A program made the position numbers and the translations under genes. The notes under the pieces were generated by a model, which was given only the letters and a program-made list of their open reading frames with translations, did no database searches and was not told the origin of the DNA. A DNA stretch of 64,000 nt from Adiantum capillus-veneris (Eukaryota > Streptophyta > Polypodiopsida > Polypodiales > Pteridaceae), in the NCBI GenBank assembly GCA_014529385.2, contig CM043958.1:146997885-147061884 (forward strand), given 5' to 3'. Positions 34,267 through 45,510 of the stretch are shown here, piece after piece. Positions within the stretch are counted from its first letter, which is position 1. Each line of letters opens with the position of its first letter.

Positions 34267-35655
34267 TTACTTTCCTGGTCTATACTTTATATCAAGGTCA
34301 TATTCCTGTAATAGCTTTATCCATCGTCGTTGTCGCATATTGAGAATAGGTTGAGTAAAAATCCATTTTATGCTCTTGTGGTCTGTAACCAGTTGAACCT
34401 TGCGCCCAAGAAGATAATGTCTCCATAACTTCAATGCATGAATAACTGCTAAAAGTTTCAAATCATGAGTAGGATAATTCTTCTCATGATCTCTCAACTT
34501 TCGCGAAGTATATGCCACTGGTCTTCCTTCTTGAGTAAGGACTCCGCCTAGAGCAAATTTGCTAGCGTCAGTCGCTACTTCAAATTCCTTGTTGAAATCT
34601 GGAAGCTTTAAAATAGGAGCCGAGACCAAGAACTCTTTTAGCTTAGCAAAGCTAGACTCGTGCTCGGTCTTCCATTCAATCCTCATTCCTTTCTTCAGGA
34701 GTTCCGTCAAAGGTGCAGCAATACGTGCATAGTCCTTGACAAAAATCCTGTACCATCCCGTTATTCCAAGAAATCCTCTTACTTCGCTGATGGTGGATGG
34801 TTGAGGCCAATCAACGATGTCCTTGACCTTGTCAGGGTCCACTGAAATCCCTCCAGCCAATATGACAAATCCAAGATAGTTGACTTTTGGTGAGCAAAAA
34901 GTGCACTTGCTCTCTTTAGCGTAAAGCTGATGTTCTCGAGGGAGATCAAGTACCTTGCGGACATGATCTTTGTGATCTGCTTCGTTCTTAGAGTAGATCA
35001 GAATGTCATCAAAGAAAACCAAGACAAAATCATCCAGGTAAGGTCTGAAAATATCCTGCATAAGTCGATTGAAGCTTGCAGGAGCGTTTGTTAGACCAAA
35101 AGACATTACTGTGAACTCGTAGTGCCCATACCTAGTATTGAAAGCTGTCTTTGGAATATCTGATTTCTTGATCCTGATTTGGTAATATCCTGATCTTAGA
35201 TATATCTTTGTAAATATTTTGGTGCCGTGGAACCTGTCCAAGAGTTCGTCAATCCTTGGAATTGGATACTTGTTCTTGACAGTTACCTGGTTTAGTCCAT
35301 GATAGTCTATGCATAGCCTTAAGGTTCCATCCTTCTTCTTCTGAAAAAGAACTGGAGCACCCCAAGGAGAAGTACTGGGTCGAATGAATCCTTGCTCAAT
35401 GAGTTGCCTAAGTTGTTCCTTGAGTTCAATGGCCTCTGGAAGTGATATTTTATAAGGTCTTTTTGAGATAGGTTCACACCCAGGGATAGTCTCAATCTCA
35501 TGATCTACCTCTCTGTGTGGTGGAAGATTCGTAAGGTCTTCAGGGAATACATCATCATACTCCCTCAACCAGTTTGGTCGAAGTGAGGTATTTGATTGGT
35601 CCACCTTGTTGAGTTTAACCGCATAAATTTGCTGACCCTTCCTTAGTCCCTTCAA
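34267..35655 (-). pseudogene. gypsy reverse transcriptase-RNase H, copy 1
   Basis: An open frame of 462 codons with the RT landmarks [46 protein letters not shown] and [11 protein letters not shown] (residues about 213-223). RNase H follows with [16 protein letters not shown] and [11 protein letters not shown]. In the segment [11 protein letters not shown] the invariant catalytic Asp of RT motif A is Tyr (codon at 35200-35202). The frame ends at a TAA (34267-34269) right after YRPGK, where related elements continue towards integrase. It lies in the -1 frame relative to gag. The polymerase is therefore predicted dead. Confidence 0.9.
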
Positions 35656-35672
35656 AAGTCTGCTGGCCTTAA

Positions 35673-37022
35673 CTAGAGTAGCCCTAGGTCTCCCATTTCC
35701 CCCTGGATTAAGGCTTCATTACCCAAGTTATCTGTAAAGGTAAAATTCCCCTGTGCACAATGTATGTGGGCCATATTTTGCTTTAGCCAGTCCATCCCTA
35801 GTATCCCATCAAAGAATCCTAAGGGTAAGGTTCGAAATTGGGTAGAAGTTGGGTGTCCCCCTAGATCAAAATCGATTTTGCCTGCAGAGTGTTGAGATAT
35901 TACCTCCTTGCCGTTTGCTAACTCAACAACTAGCTTGCTTGTTGGATACTTCTCTAGCTTTAGCTTCCTCATGCATCTAGGTGAAAGAAATGAAAGAGTA
36001 CTACCACAATCTATAAGGAAGTTAACTTGTTCACCTCTGAGAGATCCTGGCGTATGAATGACTCCGTATTGCTCGCAACCATTGGGATTGTCAATTGCAG
36101 CATGTAGGGTTGCTCTCTCCACTGCTTCATCACCCACAGTTGGTTGTACCACTGCGGCATTCACTCTGGCGGTAGCCCCACGCCCTCGCCCTCTGTTCAT
36201 CCTTCCTCGTCCTCCTCTTCCATTAGCTTGGGTACGCCCACGAGTATTCAAGGGTATGGCATTGGCGTTGGTTGCCTGAATGTTCCTAGGGCAATTGGAT
36301 CTGTAATGTCCATGCTCGCCGCAACCATAGCATCGAACATCAGGGAATTCCCTGGTTGTGGTGGTAGCCACAATAGGGCACTGGCTATATGCTTGGTTGG
36401 CAGGTCTGTTATCCCAAGCAGTGGTCCTTGCCCTCTTTGCCCAATGATTCCTTCTGTTCTCATTAGCCTTTTGTACTTGGAGAGCTAGAGGTTTGGCTCT
36501 TAACAAGGCATCCTGAAGCGTCGTCGGCCTAAGAGCTTCCAACCGAGTATTCAGGGGATCGATTAGTCCTTGGCAGAACCTTGCCACCTGTTGTTCTAAG
36601 GTCATCTTAGGAGCATATCTCCGAAGAGTGACAAACTTTGCATAGTATTCTTTGACAGATGAATTCAGCTGCCGAAGTGAAAAGAATTCATTCATCTTCA
36701 AGGTTCTATAGGCAGGCGGTAAATAACGCCCCATTATTGCAGCTTTGATGTCTTCCCAGGACTGGGAAGATCCCTTAATATCCATGTCTCTGCAATGTTG
36801 CTTCCACCATATCTTGGCATCGCCAGTCAAGCGGAACATCGCAAGCATGGTCTGATTTACGGGTTGGGTCCCCACAGCTTCAAAGTAATCGTCCATGGCT
36901 TCCATCCATACTTCTGCATCTCTCTCCACATTTGCCCCCTCGCCCTTAAAGATCGGAGGTTGGGCTTGCTTAAGGAGGAGCTTCTTCTCTTGCGCTGCCG
37001 AGTACAGAGCAACAGGCGGTGC
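35673..37022 (-). pseudogene. gypsy gag-protease, copy 1
   Basis: A 450-codon open frame without an early ATG: it opens directly after a TGTAG that could be a splice acceptor (37023-37024). It contains the gag core (WMEAMDDYFEAVGTQP, AKIWWKQHCRD, EYYAKFVTLRRYAP), a zinc knuckle CYGCGEHGHYRSNC, an RGG-rich stretch and the protease motifs NFLIDCGSTLSFLS (Asp-Cys-Gly in place of Asp-Ser/Thr-Gly) and DGILGMDWL. It stops at a TAG; RT continues in another frame 18 bp further on. Confidence 0.82.
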
Positions 37023-37238
37023 CTACATGGATTATACGAATTCTTGATATATTACTTGGATTTCAAAATAGACACGAGACTTTAAATAAAATTCAAGATT
37101 CTACTTTATCAAGAGACAGAGATTCAGAGTCAAAAAACACTTTATTGATGCAAATTTATTACAATTGAAACCCCTCAAGGTGTAGGATAACTGATGATCA
37201 GCTTATTACATGGCTTTATGGATTGTGTATAAATACGC

Positions 37239-37742
37239 CTAGGAGATGGTATTGACATGATGTACTACTTCATTCATGTAATAGTTTCTATACTCATTCT
37301 TGAGTGGATAATAAACTAAGATATCGGGCCGGAGCTCCGCTTTCAGTAATCCAAAGGTTTTGACTCGGTTCTCTAGGATCACATTGGTGACCTTCTCCAA
37401 GAGCCAGTCGTTGATGGTTTGATTGGAATTGTTTGAAACAGTCTGGTCCAATTGTGTAGGCACCAAATAGAATATCTCTATTACTCTCAACTCTTCTCCC
37501 CAACGTATCTTCTTCAAGTCGGTAGCCAAGCATCCTAGCTTCTGAGCGTTGATGTAGTAAACCCCTCCTGGAAATGTCCAATCAAGTTTTCATCCTCTAT
37601 CAATGCGAGTGGAGTGTGGCGTATAAGCCTTCAATAGTATCTCCATGACATCTCGCCTGAACTGGTAAACTGGGGATCTTTGAGCTTGCTCATAAATAGG
37701 CTCAAACACTTGGAACTTCCGATACTCTAGCACGGGGTCTTC
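37239..37742 (-). pseudogene. Extra frame between primer-binding site and gag, copy 1
   Basis: A coding-looking frame of about 168 codons begins after a TTGCAG (possible splice acceptor) with EDPVLEYRKFQVFEPIYEQ. It runs through one TGA (37590-37592) into LDWTFPGGVYYINAQKLG, ATDLKKIRWGEELRVIEIFY and ILVYYPLKNEYRNYY. The same frame with the same stop is in copy 2. Gag-type elements usually have only leader here. I recognise no family. It may be an extra exon or a captured sequence. Confidence 0.5.
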
Positions 37743-37855
37743 CTGCAACACCAATGCAAGGAATTTGGATCAGCTACCTACATACTTTCAATTCCTTTTA
37801 AATGTCCAAACAATACGACTTCATTTCACAGACTAACCTAGGCTCTCTAACCTAG

Positions 37856-37867
37856 GCTCTGATACCA
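37856..37867 (-). promoter_or_regulatory. Primer-binding site, tRNA-iMet, copy 1
   Basis: On the minus strand TGGTATCAGAGC lies 2 nt inside LTR2, an exact match to the common plant iMet site. Confidence 0.92.
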
Positions 37868-37869
37868 GG

Positions 37870-40379
37870 TGTGAGGTCCCCACCCCGCCGTTTCCAATGG
37901 CGGATCTGATGGTGAAACCGGTGGCCACTAGATCTATTGCGGAAGCAAACAAAATGGTTCAGGGTTCGACTAGCGGACGATCTCTCATCACAAAGTGAGT
38001 CGAGTTCGAGCCTACTAGCAGGGAGATCTAGCTCCACCTCGCAAGGGAAGCGTACTTGAACTATCTAGCGATCCTAAGATACACCTTCCAAGGGGAGAGA
38101 AGCCTCGAGTGCCTTTTTCCCCATGTTTCAAAGGCACGTACTCTCGAGAATTCCCCGCTCTAGGGGCAATGAGAATTACTAATATCGAGTAAGCACTATG
38201 GGGACAGAGAGTTCCCGACCAATCGGGACCACCCATCTCGTAGGCATTGGCAACCTGAGCCAAGCCCCCACTTTCCACCCCCACACTCACACTTCCTCGT
38301 GTGACCTAATTACTACCACAAAGGTTGTTCAACATAGATATTCCTTGTTTAATTCCGAATCACATGGTTCGTTAAGACAGACCTTCAACCAGTATTGCAA
38401 ACAACACCAAGACAGAATTCTAGTAAAAATTCTACTCAAACTTATTCATAAAAGTTCCAATGTTCTGGAGGTACAACATCCCCCCTCCAGCGAGAGTTCA
38501 CTCCTCCCGTTGTCGCCTAGCTGCCCATACAACTAGGTATGTCCACCGCATAGAAAGCACGTCATGGACACTCCCACTGCATAGAAAGCAAGACGTGGGT
38601 TCCCACCGCATAGAAAGCAAGTCGTGGGTATCCACCGCATAGAAAGCAAGTCGTGGATTCAAGAGCCCTAACGAGGAACTCTACCCCCTCTTCCACTTCT
38701 TCATCGATGGCCCGTGAGATGGCCGGTATTTGTTCCTCCATCGGAGCTTTCCCCTTTTCGTTGACATTACTCGTTCCTGCCTCGCGATGGTGGGCACCAC
38801 CGAAGCACGTCCTCTTAACCGGGGCCATTTCTCACTACTTTAAATGATTAGCTTGGAGAAAGAGCTAAGGTTCGCAAGCATCATAACAGTCCAACGGATA
38901 GATTAGTGACATCAATTAATTTCTCTATATGAGAGGTCTAGATTTCTTTCATAAAGCAATCATTAAGGATGGCACGTAATCCTATGGGAACCTGCTCTAA
39001 AGATAATTACTCGGCTTACGTGATTAAGAATAGTAGGATTTCACTAATGGAATTACCAGAGAGATGAATTAAGTATGATTAATCTCCTTCCTAGCAACTA
39101 GATGATGCAGGTTTATCTTATGCATATGTGTGAGGAAAGTCAACTCGTAGAGACTTACTGACAGTTAATTTTTCCTTAATTACACCTTAATGCATAAAGG
39201 AAATGAATTTAATTTAGTTACAGTATTAATTGGTGATAGAAAAAGTGATTCTCTTAAATCTACACAATTACCGGCTTGCCGATTAATACTATGCTACCTA
39301 GAGAGAGAAAATTCTAATAATCATGCACTAATCATTAATTGAGAGTGAAGAATGGCTTGATAATTCAGCTATGGAATGATGATTACATAATAGATTATGA
39401 ATAAGGAGAATTTAAAGAGTAGTCATAGAGAATTTCGACTAGGGATAAGCATAATGGACGAGGAATTTAGATGGTAATGAAAAGAATTTACAGATGGAAT
39501 TAATTAAACCGTGGTTACCGTGATTAAGGGTTGATAATCTTCTCGATTCTCTGATCTAATCGAGCTTCTTGAGGCGAGAATTCGGGAGCACCTCCCTCCT
39601 TGCTTCTCCTTCAAAAAGTGTGTGAACCGACAGCACCTTCCCAGTGTGTGTAGGTGTGTGTGTATGCACTGTGTGTGTGTGTGTGAGCATAAGTGTATGT
39701 GTGTGTGTGTGTGCAGGTCTTTAAATAGGCTCCTACAGGCTGAAAATCGATCTGTGTTGCTAATTGCATCTGGGAGCTTCTCCAATTAAGCATGGCAAGT
39801 CCAGTTCCCTGCCCACCAAGTGTCAGGTTGCCTTGGTTAACTGGTTTTGAGACTGAGTTGCTGGCTTGGCAGCTTTCCCAAGACTCCCACAAAGCAAGAG
39901 GGTGCCCCCTAGCTGCTAAAGCTGGTATGGAGTGGGCTTGAACTTGTTCCCACACAGCCTCGGGCCCCCGGTACCTCCCCGGATAATTTTTAGGAAAATT
40001 GGTTCTAAGCTAAAACGGGTCATACGGATCGGATTTTGATGTTGAAAGTTGCTATACAAAGCTCTAACTAAGACGTACTGGCTCGAGTACCTGCCATATT
40101 TAGTAGCCCCCGGGGTCCGAAAATGCATTTTTCTCAAAAATCGGGGTACGGGTGCAGTTTTTCGAGACGATCAAAACTGGACGGGTCGGGTGACCAAAAA
40201 CTTACTATTTTTGGAATTTTTTTACAAAAATTATTTTTATTCATATTTCGAAGCTTTAAAACATTCTAAACATCATGGCACTGACAGAATTTGAAATACT
40301 GCTAAAAATAGTAACTTTTTCCATTATGTTCATTTCATGGTACAATGGTGCTCATTTGATCGGGGTCAGAGACCGTACA
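37870..40379 (-). repeat. LTR2, shared middle LTR (2,510 bp)
   Basis: It is the 5' LTR of copy 1 and the 3' LTR of copy 2 at once. At its left end it agrees with LTR3 against LTR1 (CCAATGGCGGATCTGATGG rather than CCAATGGAGGATCTGAAGG). It has the same internal tandem units (38545-38658) and (GT)n tract. Confidence 0.93.
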
Positions 40380-40389
40380 ACCTCCCCAA
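40380..40389 (-). promoter_or_regulatory. Polypurine tract, copy 2
   Basis: Same sequence and position relative to its LTR as 32739-32748. Confidence 0.75.
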
Positions 40390-40410
40390 CGTGAAAAATT
40401 TGAGATATCC

Positions 40411-41900
40411 TCATCTCAACAATGTGCTTGGGTAATCCTTTATGAGCGTTGGTTCGTCCTCCCAAGTTGCATCTTCTTCAAGGTAATCCTTCCACTTTAC
40501 CAGATGCTCCGTGATAGTTCTGTTGCGTAACTTCCTTTCTCTTATTTCCAGTACGTAGTCAGGTTGGAGCTCGAGAACTCCTTGTCCTGGCATGACTATC
40601 TGATATGAGTCCAAAAATTGTTCAAGGTTAGGAATATAGGGTTTGAGTAAGATGACGTGGAATACATCATGAACCTTCAAGTTTGCAGGTAACTTTAGCT
40701 TGTAGGCTTGGTCACTCACAACCTTAACGATCTCGAATGGTCCACAATACCTTGGGCTTAGCTTCTTATATTTTCCTAGAGATAAGTTGCTTTTCTTTGG
40801 TCGGACTCGTAGAAAAACCTTATCTCCTTCTTTGAAAGTTCTTTCTGAACGGTTCTTATCTGCATAGTGCTTCTGTCTATCCTGAGCGGCCTGAATGTCC
40901 TGGCGATTAGCTCTAGTCTGTGCTTCCATATCTTCTAACATCTTTCTAGAAGCTTCTACCCTGATGGTTGGATCTGAGAAGTTCAGTGGTGCTAAGCATT
41001 CGTGTCCATAAAGAGCTTTGAAAGGTGACATTCCAATGCTTATGTGTTCGGAAGAGTTGTAAGCATACTCCACCAAAGGTAGATATTGTAACCACTTCTT
41101 TGGCTCTTGCGAACAATAGGCTCTGAGAACGTCCTCGATGACTTGATTAACTCTCTCAGTTTGCCCATCTGTCTATGGATGATATGCTGTACTAAAGGCT
41201 AATTGTGACCCAATAGATTGGAAAAGAGAAGTCCAAAATTTCGATGTAAACTTGGCATCTCTATCGCTGACGATACGCTTGGGTAGATCATGTAGCCTAA
41301 AAATCTCCTTGATGAATACCCGACTAATATCTGAAGCAGTAAAAGTTGTCTTTACGGGTATTGGATGAGCCACTTTCGTAAGCATATCAACAACCACGAA
41401 AACAGAGTCGTAACCTCCTGTAGAAGGTAATCCTGTAACAAAATCCATACTGATGCATTCCCATTTCATTTGGGGTATGTCAAGAGGTTGAAGTTGCCCT
41501 GGTAACTTGATTCTTTCGGCCTTTATCCGCTGACAAGAAAGACATTGCCTCACATAGAAAAGTATGTCCCCTTTCATTCCAGACCAAAAATAACTCCTCC
41601 TGACAGCATGAAGAGTCTTAGCCTAGCCTGGATGTCCGGATGTAGGCCTATCATGTTCTTCATACAGAATAGTTTTCTTTAGAGCTGGGTCTCTGGGTAC
41701 ACAGAGTCTATGTCTGTAGTAAAGACATCCTCCCATAAGTGAGTAATATTTAGCTTCAAGCATCTTATTCTGCTGGACTAGAGATACTATACGTTGTTAC
41801 TCTGGATCTACCAAAGATGCTTCTTTGATTCTATCCCAGATAGGGTTATTTGGAATAGAGATAGCTCCGAGAAAGGATTTTCGGCTAAGACCATCTGCAA
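40411..41900 (-). pseudogene. gypsy integrase with chromodomain, copy 2
   Basis: Equivalent to 32770-34259 with the same zinc region, core and chromodomain-like tail, and the same early stops. It lacks the two single-base indels of copy 1 around 33471-33532. Here the frame runs through except for a TAG after YHP, where a Gln codon is usual. One visible difference in the core region is LFYVRQCLSC against LCYVRQCLSC in copy 1. Confidence 0.85.
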
Positions 41901-41907
41901 CTGCATT

Positions 41908-43296
41908 TTACTTTCCTGGTCTATACTTTATATCAAGGTCATATTCCTGTAATAGCTTTATCCATCGTCGTTGTCGCATATTGAGAATAGGTTGAGTAAA
42001 AATCCATTTTATGCTCTTGTGGTCTGTAACCAGTTGAACCTTGCGCCCAAGAAGATAATGTCTCCATAACTTCAATGCATGAATAACTGCTAAAAGTTTC
42101 AAATCATGAGTAGGATAATTCTTCTCATGATCTCTCAACTTTCGCGAAGTATATGCCACTGGTCTTCCTTCTTGAGTAAGGACTCCGCCTAGAGCAAATT
42201 TGCTAGCGTCAGTCGCTACTTCAAATTCCTTGTTGAAATCTGGAAGCTTTAAAATAGGAGCCGAGACCAAGAACTCTTTTAGCTTAGCAAAGCTAGACTC
42301 GTGCTCGGTCTTCCATTCAATCCTCATTCCTTTCTTCAGGAGTTCCGTCAAAGGTGCAGCAATACGTGCATAGTCCTTGACAAAAATCCTGTACCATCCC
42401 GTTATTCCAAGAAATCCTCTTACTTCGCTGATGGTGGATGGTTGAGGCCAATCAACGATGTCCTTGACCTTGTCAGGGTCCACTGAAATCCCTCCAGCCA
42501 ATATGACAAATCCAAGATAGTTGACTTTTGGTGAGCAAAAAGTGCACTTGCTCTCTTTAGCGTAAAGCTGATGTTCTCGAGGGAGATCAAGTACCTTGCG
42601 GACATGATCTTTGTGATCTGCTTCGTTCTTAGAGTAGATCAGAATGTCATCAAAGAAAACCAAGACAAAATCATCCAGGTAAGGTCTGAAAATATCCTGC
42701 ATAAGTCGATTGAAGCTTGCAGGAGCGTTTGTTAGACCAAAAGACATTACTGTGAACTCGTAGTGCCCATACCTAGTATTGAAAGCTGTCTTTGGAATAT
42801 CTGATTTCTTGATCCTGATTTGGTAATATCCTGATCTTAGATATATCTTTGTAAATATTTTGGTGCCGTGGAACCTGTCCAAGAGTTCGTCAATCCTTGG
42901 AATTGGATACTTGTTCTTGACAGTTACCTGGTTTAGTCCATGATAGTCTATGCATAGCCTTAAGGTTCCATCCTTCTTCTTCTGAAAAAGAACTGGAGCA
43001 CCCCAAGGAGAAGTACTGGGTCGAATGAATCCTTGCTCAATGAGTTGCCCAAGTTGTTCCTTGAGTTCAATGGCCTCTGGAAGTGATATTTTATAAGGTC
43101 TTTTTGAGATAGGTTCACACCCAGGGATAGTCTCAATCTCATGATCTACCTCTCTGTGTGGTGGAAGATTCGTAAGGTCTTCAGGGAATACATCATCATA
43201 CTCCCTCAACCAGTTTGGTCGAAGTGAGGTATTTGATTGGTCCACCTTGTTGAGTTTAACCGCATAAATTTGCTGACCCTTCCTTAGTCCCTTCAA
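41908..43296 (-). pseudogene. gypsy reverse transcriptase-RNase H, copy 2
   Basis: Nearly identical to copy 1, with the same Asp-to-Tyr change in motif A (codon 42841-42843) and the same TAA after YRPGK. One residue differs near position 83 (QLGQL against QLRQL). Confidence 0.9.
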
Positions 43297-43313
43297 AAGT
43301 CTGCTGGCCTTAA

Positions 43314-44663
43314 CTAGAGTAGCCCTAGGTCTCCCATTTCCCCCTGGATTAAGGCTTCATTACCCAAGTTATCTGTAAAGGTAAAATTCCCCTGTGCACA
43401 ATGTATGTGGGCCATATTTTGCTTTAGCCAGTCCATCCCTAGTATCCCATCAAAGAATCCTAAGGGTAAGGTTCGAAATTGGGCAGAAGTTGGGTGTCCC
43501 CCTAGATCAAAGTCGATTTTGCCTGCAGAGTGTTGAGATATTACCTCCTTGCCGTTTGCTAACTCAACAACTAGCTTGCTTGTTGGATACTTCTCTAGCT
43601 TTAGCTTCCTCATGCATCTAGGTGAAAGAAATGAAAGAGTACTACCACAATCTATAAGGAAGTTAACTTGTTCACCTCTGAGAGATCCTGGCGTATGAAT
43701 GACTGCGTATTGCTCGCAACCATTGGGATTGTCAATTGCAGCATGTAGGGTTGCTCTCTCCACTGCTTCATCACCCACAGTTGGTTGTACCACTGCGGCA
43801 TTCACTCTGGCGGTAGCCCCACGCCCTCGCCCTCTGTTCATCCTTCCTCGTCCTCCTCTTCCATTAGCTTGGGTACGCCCACGAGTATTCAAGGGTATGG
43901 CATTGGCGTTGGTTGCCTGAATGTTCCTGGGGCAATTGGATCTGTAATGTCCATGCTCGCCGCAACCATAGCATCGAACATCAGGGAATTCCCTGGTTGT
44001 GGTGGTAGCCACAATAGGGCACTGGCTATATGCTTGGTTGGCAGGTCTGTTATCCCAAGCAGTGGTCCTTGCCCTCTTTGCCCAATGATTCCTTCTGTTC
44101 TCATTAGCCTTTTGTACTTGGAGAGCTAGAGGTTTGGCTCTTAACAAGGCATCCTGAAGCGTCGTCGGCCTAAGAGCTTCCAACCGAGTATTCAGGGGAT
44201 CGATTAGTCCTTGGCAGAACCTTGCCACCTGTTGTTCTAAGGTCATCTTAGGAGCATATCTCCGAAGAGTGACAAACTTTGCATAGTATTCTTTGACAGA
44301 TGAATTCAGCTGCCGAAGTGAAAAGAATTCATTCATCTTCAAGGTTCTATAGGCAGGCGGTAAATAACGCCCCATTATTGCAGCTTTGATGTCTTCCCAG
44401 GACTGGGAAGATCCCTTAATATCCATGTCTCTGCAATGTTGCTTCCACCATATCTTGGCATCGCCAGTCAAGCGGAACATCGCAAGCATGGTCTGATTTA
44501 CGGGTTGGGTCCCCACAGCTTCAAAGTAATCGTCCATGGCTTCCATCCATACTTCTGCATCTCTCTCCACATTTGCCCCCTCGCCCTTAAAGATCGGAGG
44601 TTGGGCTTGCTTAAGGAGGAGCTTCTTCTCTTGCGCTGCCGAGTACAGAGCAACAGGCGGTGC
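43314..44663 (-). pseudogene. gypsy gag-protease, copy 2
   Basis: Same frame, zinc knuckle, Asp-Cys-Gly protease motif and terminal TAG as copy 1. Only a few residues differ, for example EQYAVIHTPG against EQYGVIHTPG. Confidence 0.82.
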
Positions 44664-44879
44664 CTACATGGATTATACGAATTCTTGATACATTACTTGG
44701 ATTTCAAAATAGACACGAGACTTTAAATAAAATTCAAGATTCTACTTTATCAAGAGACAGAGATTCAGAGTCAAAAAACACTTTATTGATGCAAATTTAT
44801 TACAATTGAAACCCCTCAAGGTGTAGGATAACTGATGATCAGCTTATTACATGGCTTTATGGATTGTGTATAAATACGC

Positions 44880-45383
44880 CTAGGAGATGGTATTGACATG
44901 ATGTACTACTTCATTCATGTAATAGTTTCTATACTCATTCTTGAGTGGATAATAAACTAAGATATCGGGCCGGAGCTCCGCTTTCAGTAATCCAAAGGTT
45001 TTGACTCGGTTCGCTAGGATCACATTGGTGACCTTCTCCAAGAGCCAGTCGTTGATGGTTTGATTGGAATTGTTTGAAACAGTCTGGTCCAATTGTGTAG
45101 GCACCAAATAGAATATCTCTATTACTCTCAACTCTTCTCCCCAACGTATCTTCTTCAAGTCGGTAGCCAAGCATCCTAGCTTCTGAGCGTTGATGTAGTA
45201 AACCCCTCCTGGAAATGTCCAATCAAGTTTTCATCCTCTATCAATGAGAGTGGAGTGTGGCGTATAAGCCTTCAATAGTATCTCCATGACATCTCGCCTG
45301 AACTGGTAAACTGGGGATCTTTGAGCTTGCTCATAAATAGGCTCAAACACTTGGAACTTCCGATACTCTAGCACGGGGTCTTC
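44880..45383 (-). pseudogene. Extra frame between primer-binding site and gag, copy 2
   Basis: Same as 37239-37742, including the internal TGA (45231-45233). One residue differs (VILANRVK against VILENRVK). Confidence 0.5.
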
Positions 45384-45496
45384 CTGCAACACCAATGCAA
45401 GGAATTTGGATCAGCTACCTACATACTTTCAATTCCTTTTAAATGTCCAAACAATACGACTTCATTTCATAGACTAACCTAGGCTCTCTAACCTAG

Positions 45497-45508
45497 GCTC
45501 TGATACCA
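45497..45508 (-). promoter_or_regulatory. Primer-binding site, tRNA-iMet, copy 2
   Basis: TGGTATCAGAGC on the minus strand, 2 nt from LTR3. Confidence 0.92.
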
Positions 45509-45510
45509 GG

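Noticed and set aside
36058-36488. Plus-strand frames opposite gag and RT of the tandem gypsy element
   Set aside because: They are shadows of the minus-strand gag-pol and carry no family motif.
37239-37581. Two overlapping frames (96 and 95 aa) as separate genes
   Set aside because: Only one frame reads through into a longer coding-like stretch up to 37742; the other is its shadow.
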